NCBI RefSeq assembly: GCF_003265345.1
Contig: NZ_QFWW01000024.1
Location: 122,679 to 186,678, forward strand
From: Lentzea terrae
Lineage (GTDB): Bacteria; Actinomycetota; Actinomycetes; Mycobacteriales; Pseudonocardiaceae
DNA: 64,000 bases
Direction: 5' to 3'
Part shown: piece after piece, positions 52,397 through 60,537 of the stretch
Numbering within the stretch: the first letter of the stretch is position 1
Layout of the letters: the number at the start of each line of letters is the position of its first letter
Notes under the pieces: model-generated
Databases searched by the model: none
What the model saw: the letters and a program-made list of their open reading frames with translations, nothing else
What the model was told of the DNA's origin: nothing
Translations under genes and position numbers: made by a program

Positions 52397-54031
52397 GTGT
52401 CTGACGTGCCTGATCGCCGAGGCCTCGACGAGCTGCTCGACGAGGTGCGAGATCGCATGGACGAGATCGTGACCACGCGCGACCACATGCAGGAGCTGCT
52501 CGGCGCCGTCCTCGCCGTCGCGTCCGGGCTGGAGCTCGACTCGACGCTGCAGCGCATCGTCCAGGCGGCGGTGGACCTCGTCGGCGCCCGCTACGGCGCG
52601 CTCGGCGTCCTCGGCACGCGCGACGACCTGTCCGAGTTCGTGTACGTGGGCGTGGACGAACGCACCCGCGCCTCGATGGGCCACCTGCCGGAGGGCAAGG
52701 GCCTGCTCGGCCTGCTGATCAAGGACCCGACCCCGCTGCGGTTGCGTGACCTATCGCAGCACGACATGTCGGTCGGCTTCCCGCCGAACCACCCGCCGAT
52801 GCACAGCTTCCTCGGCGTGCCCGTGCGCGTGCGCGACGAGGTGTTCGGCAACCTCTACATGACCGAGAAGATCGACGCCGCCGAGTTCACCGCCGACGAC
52901 GAGGCCGTGCTGCAAGCGCTTGCCGCGGCCGCCGGCATCGCGATCGAGAACGCCAGGCTCTTCGAGCGCTCCCGGATGCGCGAGCGGTGGCTGGAGGCGA
53001 TCGGCGAGGTCAACTCCGAACTCCTCGGCGGCGCGTCCGGCGAGTACGCGCTGCGCCTGATCACCCAGCGCACCGTCGAACTGGCCGGCGCCGACTCCGC
53101 GCTGGTCGTGCTCGGCGACGGCCAGCACACCCCGCTGTCCGTGGCGGCGAGCGCGGGCGTGAAGATCGACAACTTCAACGCCGCCGACCACGCCGTCGAC
53201 GAGGTCATCCGCTCCGGCATCCCCCTGCTGGTGGACGACCCGGGCTCCGGCTTCGGCCCGGCACTGGCCGTCCCGCTGCGTTCCGGCGCGGGCGTCACGG
53301 GCGCCCTGGTCGTGCTGCGCCGCGGTGGCGAGACGCGCTTCCTGCCCGACCAGGTGCCGATGCTGGCGTCGTTCGCGGACCAGGCGGCCGTCGCCCTGGA
53401 ATTCGCCGAGCAGCAACGCTCGCAGCGCCTGCTCGACGTGCTGGAGGACCGCGACCGCATCGCCCGCGACCTGCACGACCACGTCATCCAACGGCTGTTC
53501 GTCACCGGCCTGACCCTGCAAGCCACCATGCGCCGCATCACCGAGCCCGAGGTGGCCGCCCGCCTGCAGACCGCCGTCGAGCAGCTGGACGAGACCGTCC
53601 GCGAGATCCGCACGTCCATCTTCGACCTGCACTCGACGGACAACACCTCGTTGCGGCGCCGGCTGCTCGACCTGGTGGCCGGCCTGACCGAGTCAACGCA
53701 CCTGTCGCCGGCCGTGCGCATGTCCGGCACCGTCGACAACTCGGTGCCGCCCGAACTCGCCGAACACGTCGAGGCTGTCGTCCGGGAGGCCGTCACGAAC
53801 GCCGTGCGGCACGCCTCCGCCACGGAGCTGACCGTGCTGATCGACGCCGGTGAGGACGTCGTGATCACGGTGCAGGACAACGGGATCGGCATCCCGGCGG
53901 AGGCTTCGCGCAGCGGACTGCGCAACCTGGCGAGTCGTGCCGCGAAGTTCGGGGGGACGTTCGCGGTGCGCGGGACCGAGGGTGGCGGCGCGTGCGTGGT
54001 GTGGCGGGTTCCGCTGCCGGTCGTCACGTAG
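52397..54031 (+). CDS. GAF-GAF sensor histidine kinase, DosS/DevS-like
   Basis: Sensor kinase of 544 residues. GAF-A (about 40-185) contains RYGALGVLG and GFPPNHPPMHSFLGVPVRV; His132 occupies the place of the haem-ligating His149 of M. tuberculosis DosS. GAF-B follows (about 200-345). The HisKA_3 motif DRIARDLHDHVIQRLF places the phosphoacceptor at His360, and the ATPase domain has NAVRHA and DNGIGIP. There is no membrane segment, as in DosS. It probably senses O2, NO or CO through haem and phosphorylates the DosR-like protein encoded at 55598-56248. GTG start at 52397. Confidence 0.9.
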   Translation: MSDVPDRRGLDELLDEVRDRMDEIVTTRDHMQELLGAVLAVASGLELDSTLQRIVQAAVDLVGARYGALGVLGTRDDLSEFVYVGVDERTRASMGHLPEGKGLLGLLIKDPTPLRLRDLSQHDMSVGFPPNHPPMHSFLGVPVRVRDEVFGNLYMTEKIDAAEFTADDEAVLQALAAAAGIAIENARLFERSRMRERWLEAIGEVNSELLGGASGEYALRLITQRTVELAGADSALVVLGDGQHTPLSVAASAGVKIDNFNAADHAVDEVIRSGIPLLVDDPGSGFGPALAVPLRSGAGVTGALVVLRRGGETRFLPDQVPMLASFADQAAVALEFAEQQRSQRLLDVLEDRDRIARDLHDHVIQRLFVTGLTLQATMRRITEPEVAARLQTAVEQLDETVREIRTSIFDLHSTDNTSLRRRLLDLVAGLTESTHLSPAVRMSGTVDNSVPPELAEHVEAVVREAVTNAVRHASATELTVLIDAGEDVVITVQDNGIGIPAEASRSGLRNLASRAAKFGGTFAVRGTEGGGACVVWRVPLPVVT

Positions 54032-54887
54032 GCAACCAGCTCCCCGCCTTTCCCGGACGGATCTCGAAGACGTCGTCCGTGATGGGAACCGAGTTGTCGC
54101 GCACCCACGCCTCCCAGTCTTCCGGCCAGCGCGTGTCCGACGACCAGCGCACCCCGTCGAGCGAAAGGCCAGCGAGGTCTGCCGAGGTGAGGTCGGCTCC
54201 GACCACGCTCGTCAGCGCCGACACCAGTTGGCTGAGCGGCCCCAGCAAAGCGCCCGCGAAAGCGACGTCGACGAGTCCGCTGTGCACCCGTTGAGCAAGG
54301 GCGGAGCCGTGTGCCCGGCGGTCGATCTCCCTGAGCAGGTTCGCATGCCTCTCGGCGAAGCCTTGGTTGAGCGTAAGAGCATGCCGGCGGGCTTCGACGA
54401 TGGTTAGCGAGTGCCCGAGCGTGTCCAGGAACGCGTGCGCGAACTGGTGGAGCTGTGTGCCCTGGAGGCCGGCGACTTCGAGTCCGTGTACGAGCCTCCA
54501 GAGCTCCGGTTGAGCCGAGCTGCGGAACTTGCGGCCGCTCTTGAAGGAGAAGGCCTTGACAGTGAGATCACGGACGGTCGGGATCAGCGTGGTGAGGGCG
54601 TACGCCTCGGTGGGGAGGCTCACCGACAGCCACGAACGGGCAGCCAGTCGCTCGGCGGCGGGACGTGCGGCGAGTTCATCGGCGAAGGCGGCAAGACGCT
54701 CGAGTGGTGCCAGCGGCGGGGGCTGCACCACGTCTGCGAGGCCAGCCGCGAGGTCCAGCGCGTCGGCGAGCCCGGCCACCAGTTCGGCGTGAGCGCGGGA
54801 CAGCGTGGCGTCCGCGAGGCCGCGTTCGAGGTCGAGCACGTCGTCAAGCGAAGTGAGCAGCGCGGCCAGCTGCTGGTCGATGTTCAT
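54024..54887 (-). CDS. Hypothetical protein coupled to an ECF sigma factor, 287 aa
   Basis: Family not recognised. The N-terminus is helical and acidic (MNIDQQLAALLTSLDDVLDL), the middle is helical with many Leu/Ala repeats, and the C-terminus has GADLTSADLAGLSLDGVRWS followed by TRWPEDWEAWVRDNS, a pentapeptide-like ladder ending common to many uncharacterised actinomycete proteins. No membrane segment or cysteine-zinc motif. Its ATG shares ATGA with the sigma stop, so it may be the sigma factor's partner. Its 3' end overlaps dosS by 8 bases, convergent. Confidence 0.65.
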   Translation of the reverse strand: MNIDQQLAALLTSLDDVLDLERGLADATLSRAHAELVAGLADALDLAAGLADVVQPPPLAPLERLAAFADELAARPAAERLAARSWLSVSLPTEAYALTTLIPTVRDLTVKAFSFKSGRKFRSSAQPELWRLVHGLEVAGLQGTQLHQFAHAFLDTLGHSLTIVEARRHALTLNQGFAERHANLLREIDRRAHGSALAQRVHSGLVDVAFAGALLGPLSQLVSALTSVVGADLTSADLAGLSLDGVRWSSDTRWPEDWEAWVRDNSVPITDDVFEIRPGKAGSWLPT

Positions 54888-55399
54888 CGGTCACCTCGCG
54901 CACTGAGGGCCTGGCGGGCCTTCGCCAGGCTGGACCGCACCGCCTCAGGCGTGATGCCGAGCTCGTCCGCGATCTCCGTCGGCCGGAACCCGGACAACGT
55001 CCACGCCATGACCTGCTGTTGCCGCGGCGGCAGCACCGCGAGAGCGGTCAGGAGGTCCTGTTGCTGCTCCCAGTTCTCGATGTCACCGCACAGCGGCAGT
55101 GCCGGTTCGGGAGGAACAGCGACCACGTCCTCCACCGCCGCGAACTGCCTGCGCCCGAACGTCTTCGACGCCACCCGGTAAGCCCAAGCTCGGTGGTGGT
55201 CGATTCGGTCCCATGACCGGTAGGCCTCGATCATCGTGTCCTGGACGATGTCGGTGGCTTCGACCAGAGAAGCGCCGTGCATCAGCACAAATGCGGTCAG
55301 GGGCTTGAAGTTGGTCCGGTAGAAGGCCGCGAACTCATCCGTTGACTCCGAACCCGCGCGCACCTGCGGGGTGGTGCGCGCGGGTTTGTCGTCAGACAT
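54884..55399 (-). CDS. ECF-type RNA polymerase sigma factor
   Basis: Sigma factor of 171 residues. Region 2 covers FAAFYRTNFKPLTAFVLMHG and ASLVEATDIVQDTMIEAYRS; region 4 is LAVLPPRQQQVMAWTLSGFR then PTEIADELGITPEAVRSSLA. No zinc anti-sigma gene accompanies it; instead it is coupled upstream to a 47-residue membrane protein (8-base overlap) and downstream to the 287-residue protein (4-base overlap). Regulation by one of these partners is likely. Confidence 0.88.
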   Translation of the reverse strand: MSDDKPARTTPQVRAGSESTDEFAAFYRTNFKPLTAFVLMHGASLVEATDIVQDTMIEAYRSWDRIDHHRAWAYRVASKTFGRRQFAAVEDVVAVPPEPALPLCGDIENWEQQQDLLTALAVLPPRQQQVMAWTLSGFRPTEIADELGITPEAVRSSLAKARQALSARGDR

Positions 55400-55535
55400 C
55401 GCCGTCCCGCGTGATGCGCACGCGCAGGTGGATCACCTGCCGTCGCCGCTTCTGTCTTGCTCGCACAGCCAGCGCCACGACCGCCAGCACCTGGCTGCCG
55501 AGCCCGCCCATCAACACGATCACCGCGGGGTCCAT
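55392..55535 (-). CDS. Small membrane protein upstream of the ECF sigma gene, 47 aa
   Basis: Short frame from ATG 55535 to TGA at 55392, overlapping the sigma ATG by 8 bases. MDPAVIVLMGGLGSQVLAVV continues ALAVRA, giving one TM segment, followed by a strongly basic tail (RARQKRRRQVIHLRVR). Translational coupling to the sigma gene supports reality. No typical Shine-Dalgarno sequence precedes it, and a second ATG at 55511 is possible. It could tether or inhibit the sigma factor. Confidence 0.6.
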   Translation of the reverse strand: MDPAVIVLMGGLGSQVLAVVALAVRARQKRRRQVIHLRVRITRDGDV

Positions 55536-55597
55536 GGGGAGAAGGGGCGCCGCAGCGGCCGAACGTGAACCACGAGACAGAGGTTCACTCGAATGAG

Positions 55598-56248
55598 CTA
55601 GCGGGGCTTGTCGCCGTCCTTGCGGAACTGGGAGGCGAACACCGCGGCCTGGGTGCGGCGTTGCATGCCGAGCTTCGCCAGCAGGTGCGAGACGTAGTTC
55701 TTGACCGTCTTCTCGGCCAGGAACATGCGCTCGGCGATCTGCCGGTTCGTCAGGCCCTCGCCGATCAGGTCGAGGACCGTGCGCTCCTGCTCGCTGAGCA
55801 TGCGCAGCGGGTCGCCTTCCTCGCGTTCGCGGCGGATGCGGTTCAGCAGGGCGGACGTGGTGCGGGCGTCCAGGAGGGACTGGCCGGCGGCTACCGTGCG
55901 GACCGCGTTGACCAGGTCGGCGCCCAGGATCTGCTTCAGCACGAAACCGGAAGCGCCGGCCATGATCGCGTCGAACAGGGCCTCGTCGTCCGCGAAGCTC
56001 GTCAGCATCAGGCATTGCAGGCCGGGGATGCGGCTGCGCAGCTCGCGGCACAGCTCGATGCCGTTGCCGTCGGGGAGTCTGATGTCGAGCACCGCCACGT
56101 CGGCCTCGGCGGTCGGCATCTTGGCCAGGGCCTCCGCGACCGACGCGGCGTCGCCGACCACCTCGAGGTCGGACTCCTCGCCGAGCAGGTCCGCTATGCC
56201 GCGGCGGACGATCTCGTGGTCATCGACGAGGAAAACACGCGTCGCCAT
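55598..56248 (-). CDS. NarL/FixJ-family response regulator, DosR/DevR-like
   Basis: Response regulator of 216 residues, very close to mycobacterial DosR in layout: VFLVDDHEIVRRGIADLLGE, phosphoacceptor Asp55 in VAVLDIRLPDGNGIEL, MLTSFADDEALFDAIMAG, and the LuxR-type HTH LSEQERTVLDLIGEGLTNRQ, IAERMFLAEKTVKNYVSHLL, AKLGMQRRTQAAVFA. Expected to be phosphorylated by the DosS-like kinase at 52397 and to activate hypoxia/dormancy genes. Unlike in mycobacteria it is not next to its kinase and reads the other way. The start at 56248 lies 7 bases after TACCGT, consistent with a leaderless transcript. Confidence 0.92.
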   Translation of the reverse strand: MATRVFLVDDHEIVRRGIADLLGEESDLEVVGDAASVAEALAKMPTAEADVAVLDIRLPDGNGIELCRELRSRIPGLQCLMLTSFADDEALFDAIMAGASGFVLKQILGADLVNAVRTVAAGQSLLDARTTSALLNRIRREREEGDPLRMLSEQERTVLDLIGEGLTNRQIAERMFLAEKTVKNYVSHLLAKLGMQRRTQAAVFASQFRKDGDKPR

Positions 56249-56332
56249 TCGTGACACGGTAGCCCAAAGACCCTGCAAGGAGGGGACCAACGACACGCGG
56301 CTCGCTGCGACGATCGGGCCTACTTTGGGATC
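56249..56332. promoter_or_regulatory. Divergent promoter region of the DosR-like and stress-protein genes
   Basis: On the minus strand TACCGT ends 7 bases before the dosR-like ATG; on the plus strand TACTTT (56321-56326) ends 6 bases before the stress-protein ATG. Both fit leaderless promoters. GGGTCTTTGGGCT, read on the minus strand at about 56261-56273, partly resembles the DosR box; the match is imperfect. Confidence 0.4.
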
Positions 56333-57136
56333 ATGAGCGCACTGCCTGTGGTGGTCGGTGTCGACGGGTCTTCGTCCGCGCTCGCGGCGGTGGCGTGGGC
56401 CGCTCGCGCGTGTGTGCTGCACGACGCGCCGTTGCGGCTGGTGCACGCGTACACGTTGCCGACGCGCGGGTATCCCGAGGTCATCTCGTCGGCGCGTGAG
56501 TTGCGGTCGGCCATGTACGACCAGGGGCGGATGTGGCTCTCTCAGGCTGTTGCCGTCGCACGGGCAGAGGCGCCTGACGTGTCGGTGGAGCACGACCTAC
56601 GGATGGAACATCCCACGCCCGTGTTGCTCGCGGAGTCGGCACGCGCGCGGGAAGTGGTGTTGGGGTCGCACGGGCTGGGCGGGTTCACCGGAGCGTTAGT
56701 GGGCTCAACGGCTGTTTCACTGTCTAACCATGGTGAGTGCCCTGTTGTGGTCGTGAGAGGCAATCACCATGAGGGGCCCGTGGTGGTGGGCGTCGATCTC
56801 TCGCCAGAGTCAGACCCGGCGATCGGCTTCGGGTTCGAGGAGGCCGCCGCAAGAGAGGTGCCGCTGGTGGCGGCGATGGCACACCACGACGAGCAGTCTG
56901 CGCTGCTGAACACGCGAATGTCCGGGTGGCTGGAGAAGTACCCGGACGTCGCGGTGGAACAGCTGGTGGTGCGGGAGCGGCCGATTCCGTTGCTGCTGGA
57001 ACTCGGGGAACGGGCCGGGCTTCTCGTGGTCGGTGCACGGGGGCGTGGCGGATTCGCCGGGATGCTGCTCGGGTCTACCTCGCAGGCCCTGATCTACCAC
57101 GCCCCGTGCCCGGTGGCCGTCGTCAGGCCTGCTTGA
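56333..57136 (+). CDS. Tandem universal stress protein
   Basis: Two USP domains in 267 residues. Domain 1 starts VVVGVDGSSSALAAVAWAAR and has the ATP-binding pattern GSHGLGGFTGALVGSTA; domain 2 starts VVVGVDLSPESDPAIGFGFE and has GARGRGGFAGMLLGSTS (G2xG9xGS/T). Such tandem USPs (for example Rv2623) are prominent DosR targets in mycobacteria and slow growth under hypoxia. Divergent from the DosR-like gene, 84 bases apart. Its last 14 bases overlap the convergent yceI-like gene. Confidence 0.92.
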   Translation: MSALPVVVGVDGSSSALAAVAWAARACVLHDAPLRLVHAYTLPTRGYPEVISSARELRSAMYDQGRMWLSQAVAVARAEAPDVSVEHDLRMEHPTPVLLAESARAREVVLGSHGLGGFTGALVGSTAVSLSNHGECPVVVVRGNHHEGPVVVGVDLSPESDPAIGFGFEEAAAREVPLVAAMAHHDEQSALLNTRMSGWLEKYPDVAVEQLVVRERPIPLLLELGERAGLLVVGARGRGGFAGMLLGSTSQALIYHAPCPVAVVRPA

Positions 57137-57680
57137 TCGCCGAGATCTCGAACTCGAGCACGACCTTCTCGCTCACCAGGACGCCGCCGGTCTCGAGCGC
57201 GGCGTTCCAGGTCACGCCGTAGTCCTTGCGGTTGATGGTGTGCGAGCCCTCGAAGCCCACGCGGGTGTTGCCGAACGGGTCGACGGCCACGCCCTCGAAG
57301 GCGAACGGGATGGTGATGCTCTTGGTGACGTCCTTGATGGTGAGGTCGCCGGTGATCTCGAAGTTGTCCTCGTCGACCTGCTTCGCGGAGGTCGAGACGA
57401 ACTTGATCTCCGGGTAGGTCTCGACGGCGAGGAAGTCGTTGGTGGTCAGGTGACCGTCGCGCTGCGCGTTGCGCGTGTCGATGCTCGCGACCTTCAGGGT
57501 CACCTCGGCGGTGGTGTTCTCCGGCTTGTCACCGTCGATCGAGATCTTGCCGTCGAACTCGTTGAACGCACCGCGAACCTTGGTGACCATCGCGTGGCGC
57601 GCGACGAAGCCGATGCGGGAGTGCGAGGCGTCGATGACGTAGGCGCCGGTCAGTTCGGAGAGGTTGGTGGCGGTGGTCAT
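57123..57680 (-). CDS. YceI-family protein
   Basis: Lipocalin-like protein of 185 residues that binds isoprenoid-type ligands. Family strands are AYVIDASHSRIGFVARHAMV, TKVRGAFNEFDG, IDTRNAQRDGHLTTNDFLAV, FEITGDLTIKDVTKSI and NRKDYGVTWNAALETGGVLV, ending in VVLEFEISAIK. No signal peptide, as in most actinomycete members. The ATG at 57680 has GAAGGA upstream. It diverges from a MarR regulator with an inverted repeat between; YceI-MarR pairing is common in actinomycetes. Confidence 0.93.
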   Translation of the reverse strand: MTTATNLSELTGAYVIDASHSRIGFVARHAMVTKVRGAFNEFDGKISIDGDKPENTTAEVTLKVASIDTRNAQRDGHLTTNDFLAVETYPEIKFVSTSAKQVDEDNFEITGDLTIKDVTKSITIPFAFEGVAVDPFGNTRVGFEGSHTINRKDYGVTWNAALETGGVLVSEKVVLEFEISAIKQA

Positions 57681-57709
57681 GGTGCTCAGTCCTTCGGTTG
57701 CTCGATTTG

Positions 57710-57754
57710 GTTGAAGTGTCATCCACCTTGCCTGAACCTGGATGATGTGTCAAC
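57710..57754. promoter_or_regulatory. Inverted repeat between yceI and marR, probable MarR operator
   Basis: GTTGAAGTGTCATCC (57710-57724) and GGATGATGTGTCAAC (57740-57754) are inverted copies matching at GTTGA and TCATCC, with a 15-base spacer. TATGCT (57763-57768) ends 6 bases before the marR GTG and may be its -10 element, giving a leaderless transcript. Confidence 0.55.
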
Positions 57755-57774
57755 TATTCCCGTATGCTGAGCAG

Positions 57775-58308
57775 GTGACACGATGGCTGGAACCCGAGCA
57801 GCAGCGGGCGTGGCGTGCCTACGTCCGCATGCAGGGGGAACTCAATGCGCACCTGAGCAGGCAGATGTCGGTCGACTCGGAGATCTCGATGACCGACTTC
57901 GCCGTGCTGGTGCAGCTCACCGACACGCCTGACGAACGCGTGCGCGTGCTGGAGCTCGCGCGGTTCCTGCACTGGGAGAAGAGTCGCATCTCACATCACG
58001 TGGCCCGGATGGAGAAGCGCGGCCTGGTGCGCAGGGAGAACTGCCGCAGTGACGGGCGCGGGTCGTTCGTCGTGCTGACCGACCTGGGCCGGTCCGCGAT
58101 CGAGGCGGCCGCGCCCGCGCATGCCGAGACCGTGCGCGCGCTGGTGTTCGACCAGCTCTCCGACGCCGAGGTGAAGGCGCTGGAGGAGATCTCGGAGAAG
58201 ATCTTCACGCGCCTAACGACAGGCGAATGTGCGGCGGTAATCGCTCGGTGCGACGCCGACGACCCGATGGAAGTGGTGTCGGAGGAGGGCGGCTGTCCCG
58301 AAGCCTGA
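57775..58308 (+). CDS. MarR-family transcriptional regulator
   Basis: Winged-helix regulator of 177 residues. Dimerisation helices flank the HTH: ISMTDFAVLVQLTDTPDERV, RVLELARFLHWEKSRISHHV, ARMEKRGLVRRE, and wing SDGRGSFVVLTDLGR. The W-E-K-S-R-I-S-H-H recognition helix is typical of the YceI-linked MarR group. GTG at 57775. Likely represses yceI and itself. The 3' 96 bases overlap the convergent GlxA-type gene. Confidence 0.92.
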   Translation: MTRWLEPEQQRAWRAYVRMQGELNAHLSRQMSVDSEISMTDFAVLVQLTDTPDERVRVLELARFLHWEKSRISHHVARMEKRGLVRRENCRSDGRGSFVVLTDLGRSAIEAAAPAHAETVRALVFDQLSDAEVKALEEISEKIFTRLTTGECAAVIARCDADDPMEVVSEEGGCPEA

Positions 58309-59157
58309 CCTGGCGGCGACGGCGTCGACGTCCAGGTCGGTCTCTTCAAGCAGCCTGCGCGCGTGCAGCACTCGTTGGAGTGAAAGCCACTTGTTCGGCG
58401 TGGTGCCGGTCTCCGCGACGAACTTCCGCGCGAACGTCCGTTCCGACATGACGGCCAGCTTCGCCATGGACGCCACAGTGTGGTTGTCCGCGATCGTGTC
58501 GAGCACCGTCTCCAGCACCGGTTCGAGGCTGTCTGAGCTGCACTCGGGGATCGGGAGGTCCACGAACTGCCGCTGACCGCCGTCGCGTTGCGGCGCCACG
58601 ACCATCCGGCGGGCGATGATGTTGGCGATCTTCGTGCCGAGCTCCCTGCGGACCAGGTGCAGGCAGGCGTCGATGCCCGCGGCGGTGCCGGCGCTGGTGA
58701 TGATGTTGCCGTCGTCCACGAACAGCACGTCCGGGTCCAGGTGGGCCTTCGGGAACCTGGCTGTGAACTCCCTCGTCTCGCGCCAGTGCGTGGTGCAGCG
58801 GCGGTCGTCGAGCAGGCCGGCCGCGCCGAGGATGAACGCCCCGTTGCACACGCTCAGCAGGGTCGCGTCGGTCTCCTGGACGGTCTTGAGCAGCTTCTCC
58901 GGGTAAACGTCCCGGATCCGCGCCGCCGGGAGGGCGACCAGATCGACGTCCAGCAGCGCGTCGAACCCGTACTCCGGCGTGATGCTGACGCCTCGAATGC
59001 TCGTCGGCACCGGCTGGTTGGGGAGCTCGCCGCACACGCGGAAGTCGATCAGAGGCACGCCCTCCTCGGTCCGGTCGACGCCGAACACCTCGCAGAGCAG
59101 GCCGAACTCGAACGGCGCGACGCCGTCGATGAGCGGAACCGCCACCGATCGCAGCAT
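58213..59157 (-). CDS. GlxA/AraC-family regulator with DJ-1/PfpI-like domain
   Basis: Regulator of 314 residues. Residues 1-190 form a DJ-1/PfpI-like domain (VAVPLIDGVAPFEFGLLCEV, nucleophile-elbow Cys in SVCNGAFILGAAGLL, TSAGTAAGIDACLHLVRREL). Residues 210-314 carry two AraC HTH motifs (TVASMAKLAVMSERTFARKF, DVDAVAARSGFGTAALLRHH). In other GlxA-type regulators this domain senses arginine-related or aldehyde ligands; here the ligand is unknown. Divergent from the small membrane protein gene. Confidence 0.92.
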   Translation of the reverse strand: MLRSVAVPLIDGVAPFEFGLLCEVFGVDRTEEGVPLIDFRVCGELPNQPVPTSIRGVSITPEYGFDALLDVDLVALPAARIRDVYPEKLLKTVQETDATLLSVCNGAFILGAAGLLDDRRCTTHWRETREFTARFPKAHLDPDVLFVDDGNIITSAGTAAGIDACLHLVRRELGTKIANIIARRMVVAPQRDGGQRQFVDLPIPECSSDSLEPVLETVLDTIADNHTVASMAKLAVMSERTFARKFVAETGTTPNKWLSLQRVLHARRLLEETDLDVDAVAARSGFGTAALLRHHFHRVVGVAPSDYRRTFACR

Positions 59158-59227
59158 GGCAGGATTTTATCGCGCCTCGTCAGATCTGCCACTGTTGGCG
59201 GGATTTTGCTGGGCGCAAACTTTACGC

Positions 59228-59377
59228 ATGACACTTGCAGCGATCGTCCTAGTCCTGGCAGTCATCTCCGTCTGGCTCGACCGCCACCGCGACCGCAACG
59301 CCGGTCTGGCCGGCTCGTCCGACGTCAACGACCGTGACCGCATCCGCGTGCGCGACGACCTGCGGTACCTCACTTGA
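59228..59377 (+). CDS. Small single-TM protein, 49 aa
   Basis: Short frame from ATG 59228 to TGA 59377. MTLAAIVLVLAVISVWLDRH gives one TM segment, followed by a charged tail (DVNDRDRIRVRDDLRYLT). Its stop overlaps the citrate synthase stop region by 8 bases, convergent. It fills the gap after the GlxA-type gene; the codon wobble is G/C-rich, and the hydrophobic-then-charged layout looks genuine. Function unknown. Confidence 0.55.
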   Translation: MTLAAIVLVLAVISVWLDRHRDRNAGLAGSSDVNDRDRIRVRDDLRYLT

Positions 59378-60479
59378 TGAGGGGTGCCGGCCCCGTGTAC
59401 CGGGCGACCGGGCGGATGATCTTCGTGTCCTCGGACTGCTCGAGCGCGTTGGCACACCACCCGATCACCCGGCTGCACGCGAACGTCGGCGTGAACATCT
59501 CGCGCGGAATCCCGCACTGCTCCATCACCACGCCGGCGTAGAACTCCACGTTCGCGTACAGCTGCCGGCCGGGCTTCAGCTCGGCCAGCAGTTCGGTGAC
59601 CCTGCGCTCGACCGTGACCGCGAACTCGGTCAGCGGGGTCGGCTGCTCCAGTGCGATCTCCTTGAGCAGGCGCGCCCGCGGGTCCTCCGTCTTGTAGACG
59701 GCGTGGCCGAACCCCATGATCCGGTCGCCCTGCTCGATCCGTTCGCGGACCCACGGGTCGATGTTGTCCGGCGTGCCGATGAGGTCCAACGCCTCCAACG
59801 CCCGGTCGGGTGCGCCACCGTGCAGAGGCCCGGAGAACGTCCCGATCGCCGCCGTCACCGCCGACACGACGTCCGCACCCGCTGACGCGACAACGCGCGC
59901 GGTGAACGTTGACGCGTTGAAGCCGTGGTCGATCGTGGCGATCAAGTACTGCTCGACGGCGCGGCTCGTCCATGTTGACGGCTCCCGTCCAGTCAACATG
60001 TACAACCAGTTCGCCGACGTTGACAAATCAACCCTGGGGTTGACGGGATCAAGTCCGAGCTTGAGTCGATGCAGTGCCGCCAGGATCGTCGGCGTCATCG
60101 CGCTGACCCTGAGCGCGTCCGCCTTCCTGCTGCTCATCGGCGCGTCCCACATCGGTTGCGCCGGCAGCATCGACAGCGCGGTGCGCAGCCCGGCCAGCGC
60201 CGTGCACCCCGACCGCGCGATCGCCGGCAGCACGTCGCTGATAGTCGCTGGTAGTTGCCTCAACGCTGCGGCTTGCGCGGCGAACAGCGCGGCCTCTTCG
60301 GCGTTCGGCAGCCGGCCCTCGACGAACAGGAACCAGACGTCCTCGAACGTCCGCGTCCTGGCCAGCTCGATCGCGTCGTGCTCGCGGTAGTGGTAGTAGC
60401 CCGCGGCCCCGTTCACGTCCCCGATCAGGGTCGTGGTGACGACGACGTCTTTAAGCCCTTTGGGTGCATCAATCAACAT
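59370..60479 (-). CDS. Citrate synthase-like protein (CitA/citrate synthase 2 type)
   Basis: Citrate synthase family enzyme of 369 residues condensing an acyl-CoA with oxaloacetate. Signature segments: SANWLYMLTGREP, GPLHGGAPDRAL (catalytic His), MGFGHAVYKTEDPRARLL (second His), NVEFYAGVVMEQCGIP (acid residue) and FTPTFACSRVIGWCANALEQ. It may act on acetyl-CoA or propionyl-CoA. ATG 60479 is preferred over TTG 60485. It is divergent from the HTH-citrate synthase fusion; four ATGTTGA-type boxes span the start, and a second cluster lies inside the gene. Confidence 0.9.
   Translation of the reverse strand: MLIDAPKGLKDVVVTTTLIGDVNGAAGYYHYREHDAIELARTRTFEDVWFLFVEGRLPNAEEAALFAAQAAALRQLPATISDVLPAIARSGCTALAGLRTALSMLPAQPMWDAPMSSRKADALRVSAMTPTILAALHRLKLGLDPVNPRVDLSTSANWLYMLTGREPSTWTSRAVEQYLIATIDHGFNASTFTARVVASAGADVVSAVTAAIGTFSGPLHGGAPDRALEALDLIGTPDNIDPWVRERIEQGDRIMGFGHAVYKTEDPRARLLKEIALEQPTPLTEFAVTVERRVTELLAELKPGRQLYANVEFYAGVVMEQCGIPREMFTPTFACSRVIGWCANALEQSEDTKIIRPVARYTGPAPLIK
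59971..60046. repeat. Intragenic cluster of TCAACATG/GTTGAC boxes
   Basis: Inside the citrate synthase gene are CATGTTGAC (59971-59979), GTCAACATG (59992-60000), GTTGACAAATCAAC (about 60019-60032) and GGTTGACG (about 60038-60045). TCAACATGTACAAC near 59993 repeats, base for base, the sequence at the gene's own start (60473-60486). The cluster is about 480 bases downstream of the promoter boxes. Confidence 0.5.
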
Positions 60480-60537
60480 GTACAACAGGCTCCGTCAACA
60501 TGTCATGTACAGTCAATGTTGATGGAATCAATGTTGA
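60473..60537. promoter_or_regulatory. Four ATGTTGA-type boxes in the divergent citrate synthase promoter
   Basis: TCAACATGT at 60473-60481, GTCAACATGT at 60494-60503, CAATGTTGA at 60514-60522 and CAATGTTGA at 60529-60537 are inverted in pairs across 65 bases. TACAGT (60508-60513) could be the -10 element of the fusion gene. The boxes overlap both start codons. The HTH domain of the fusion protein is the obvious candidate to bind them. Confidence 0.6.
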
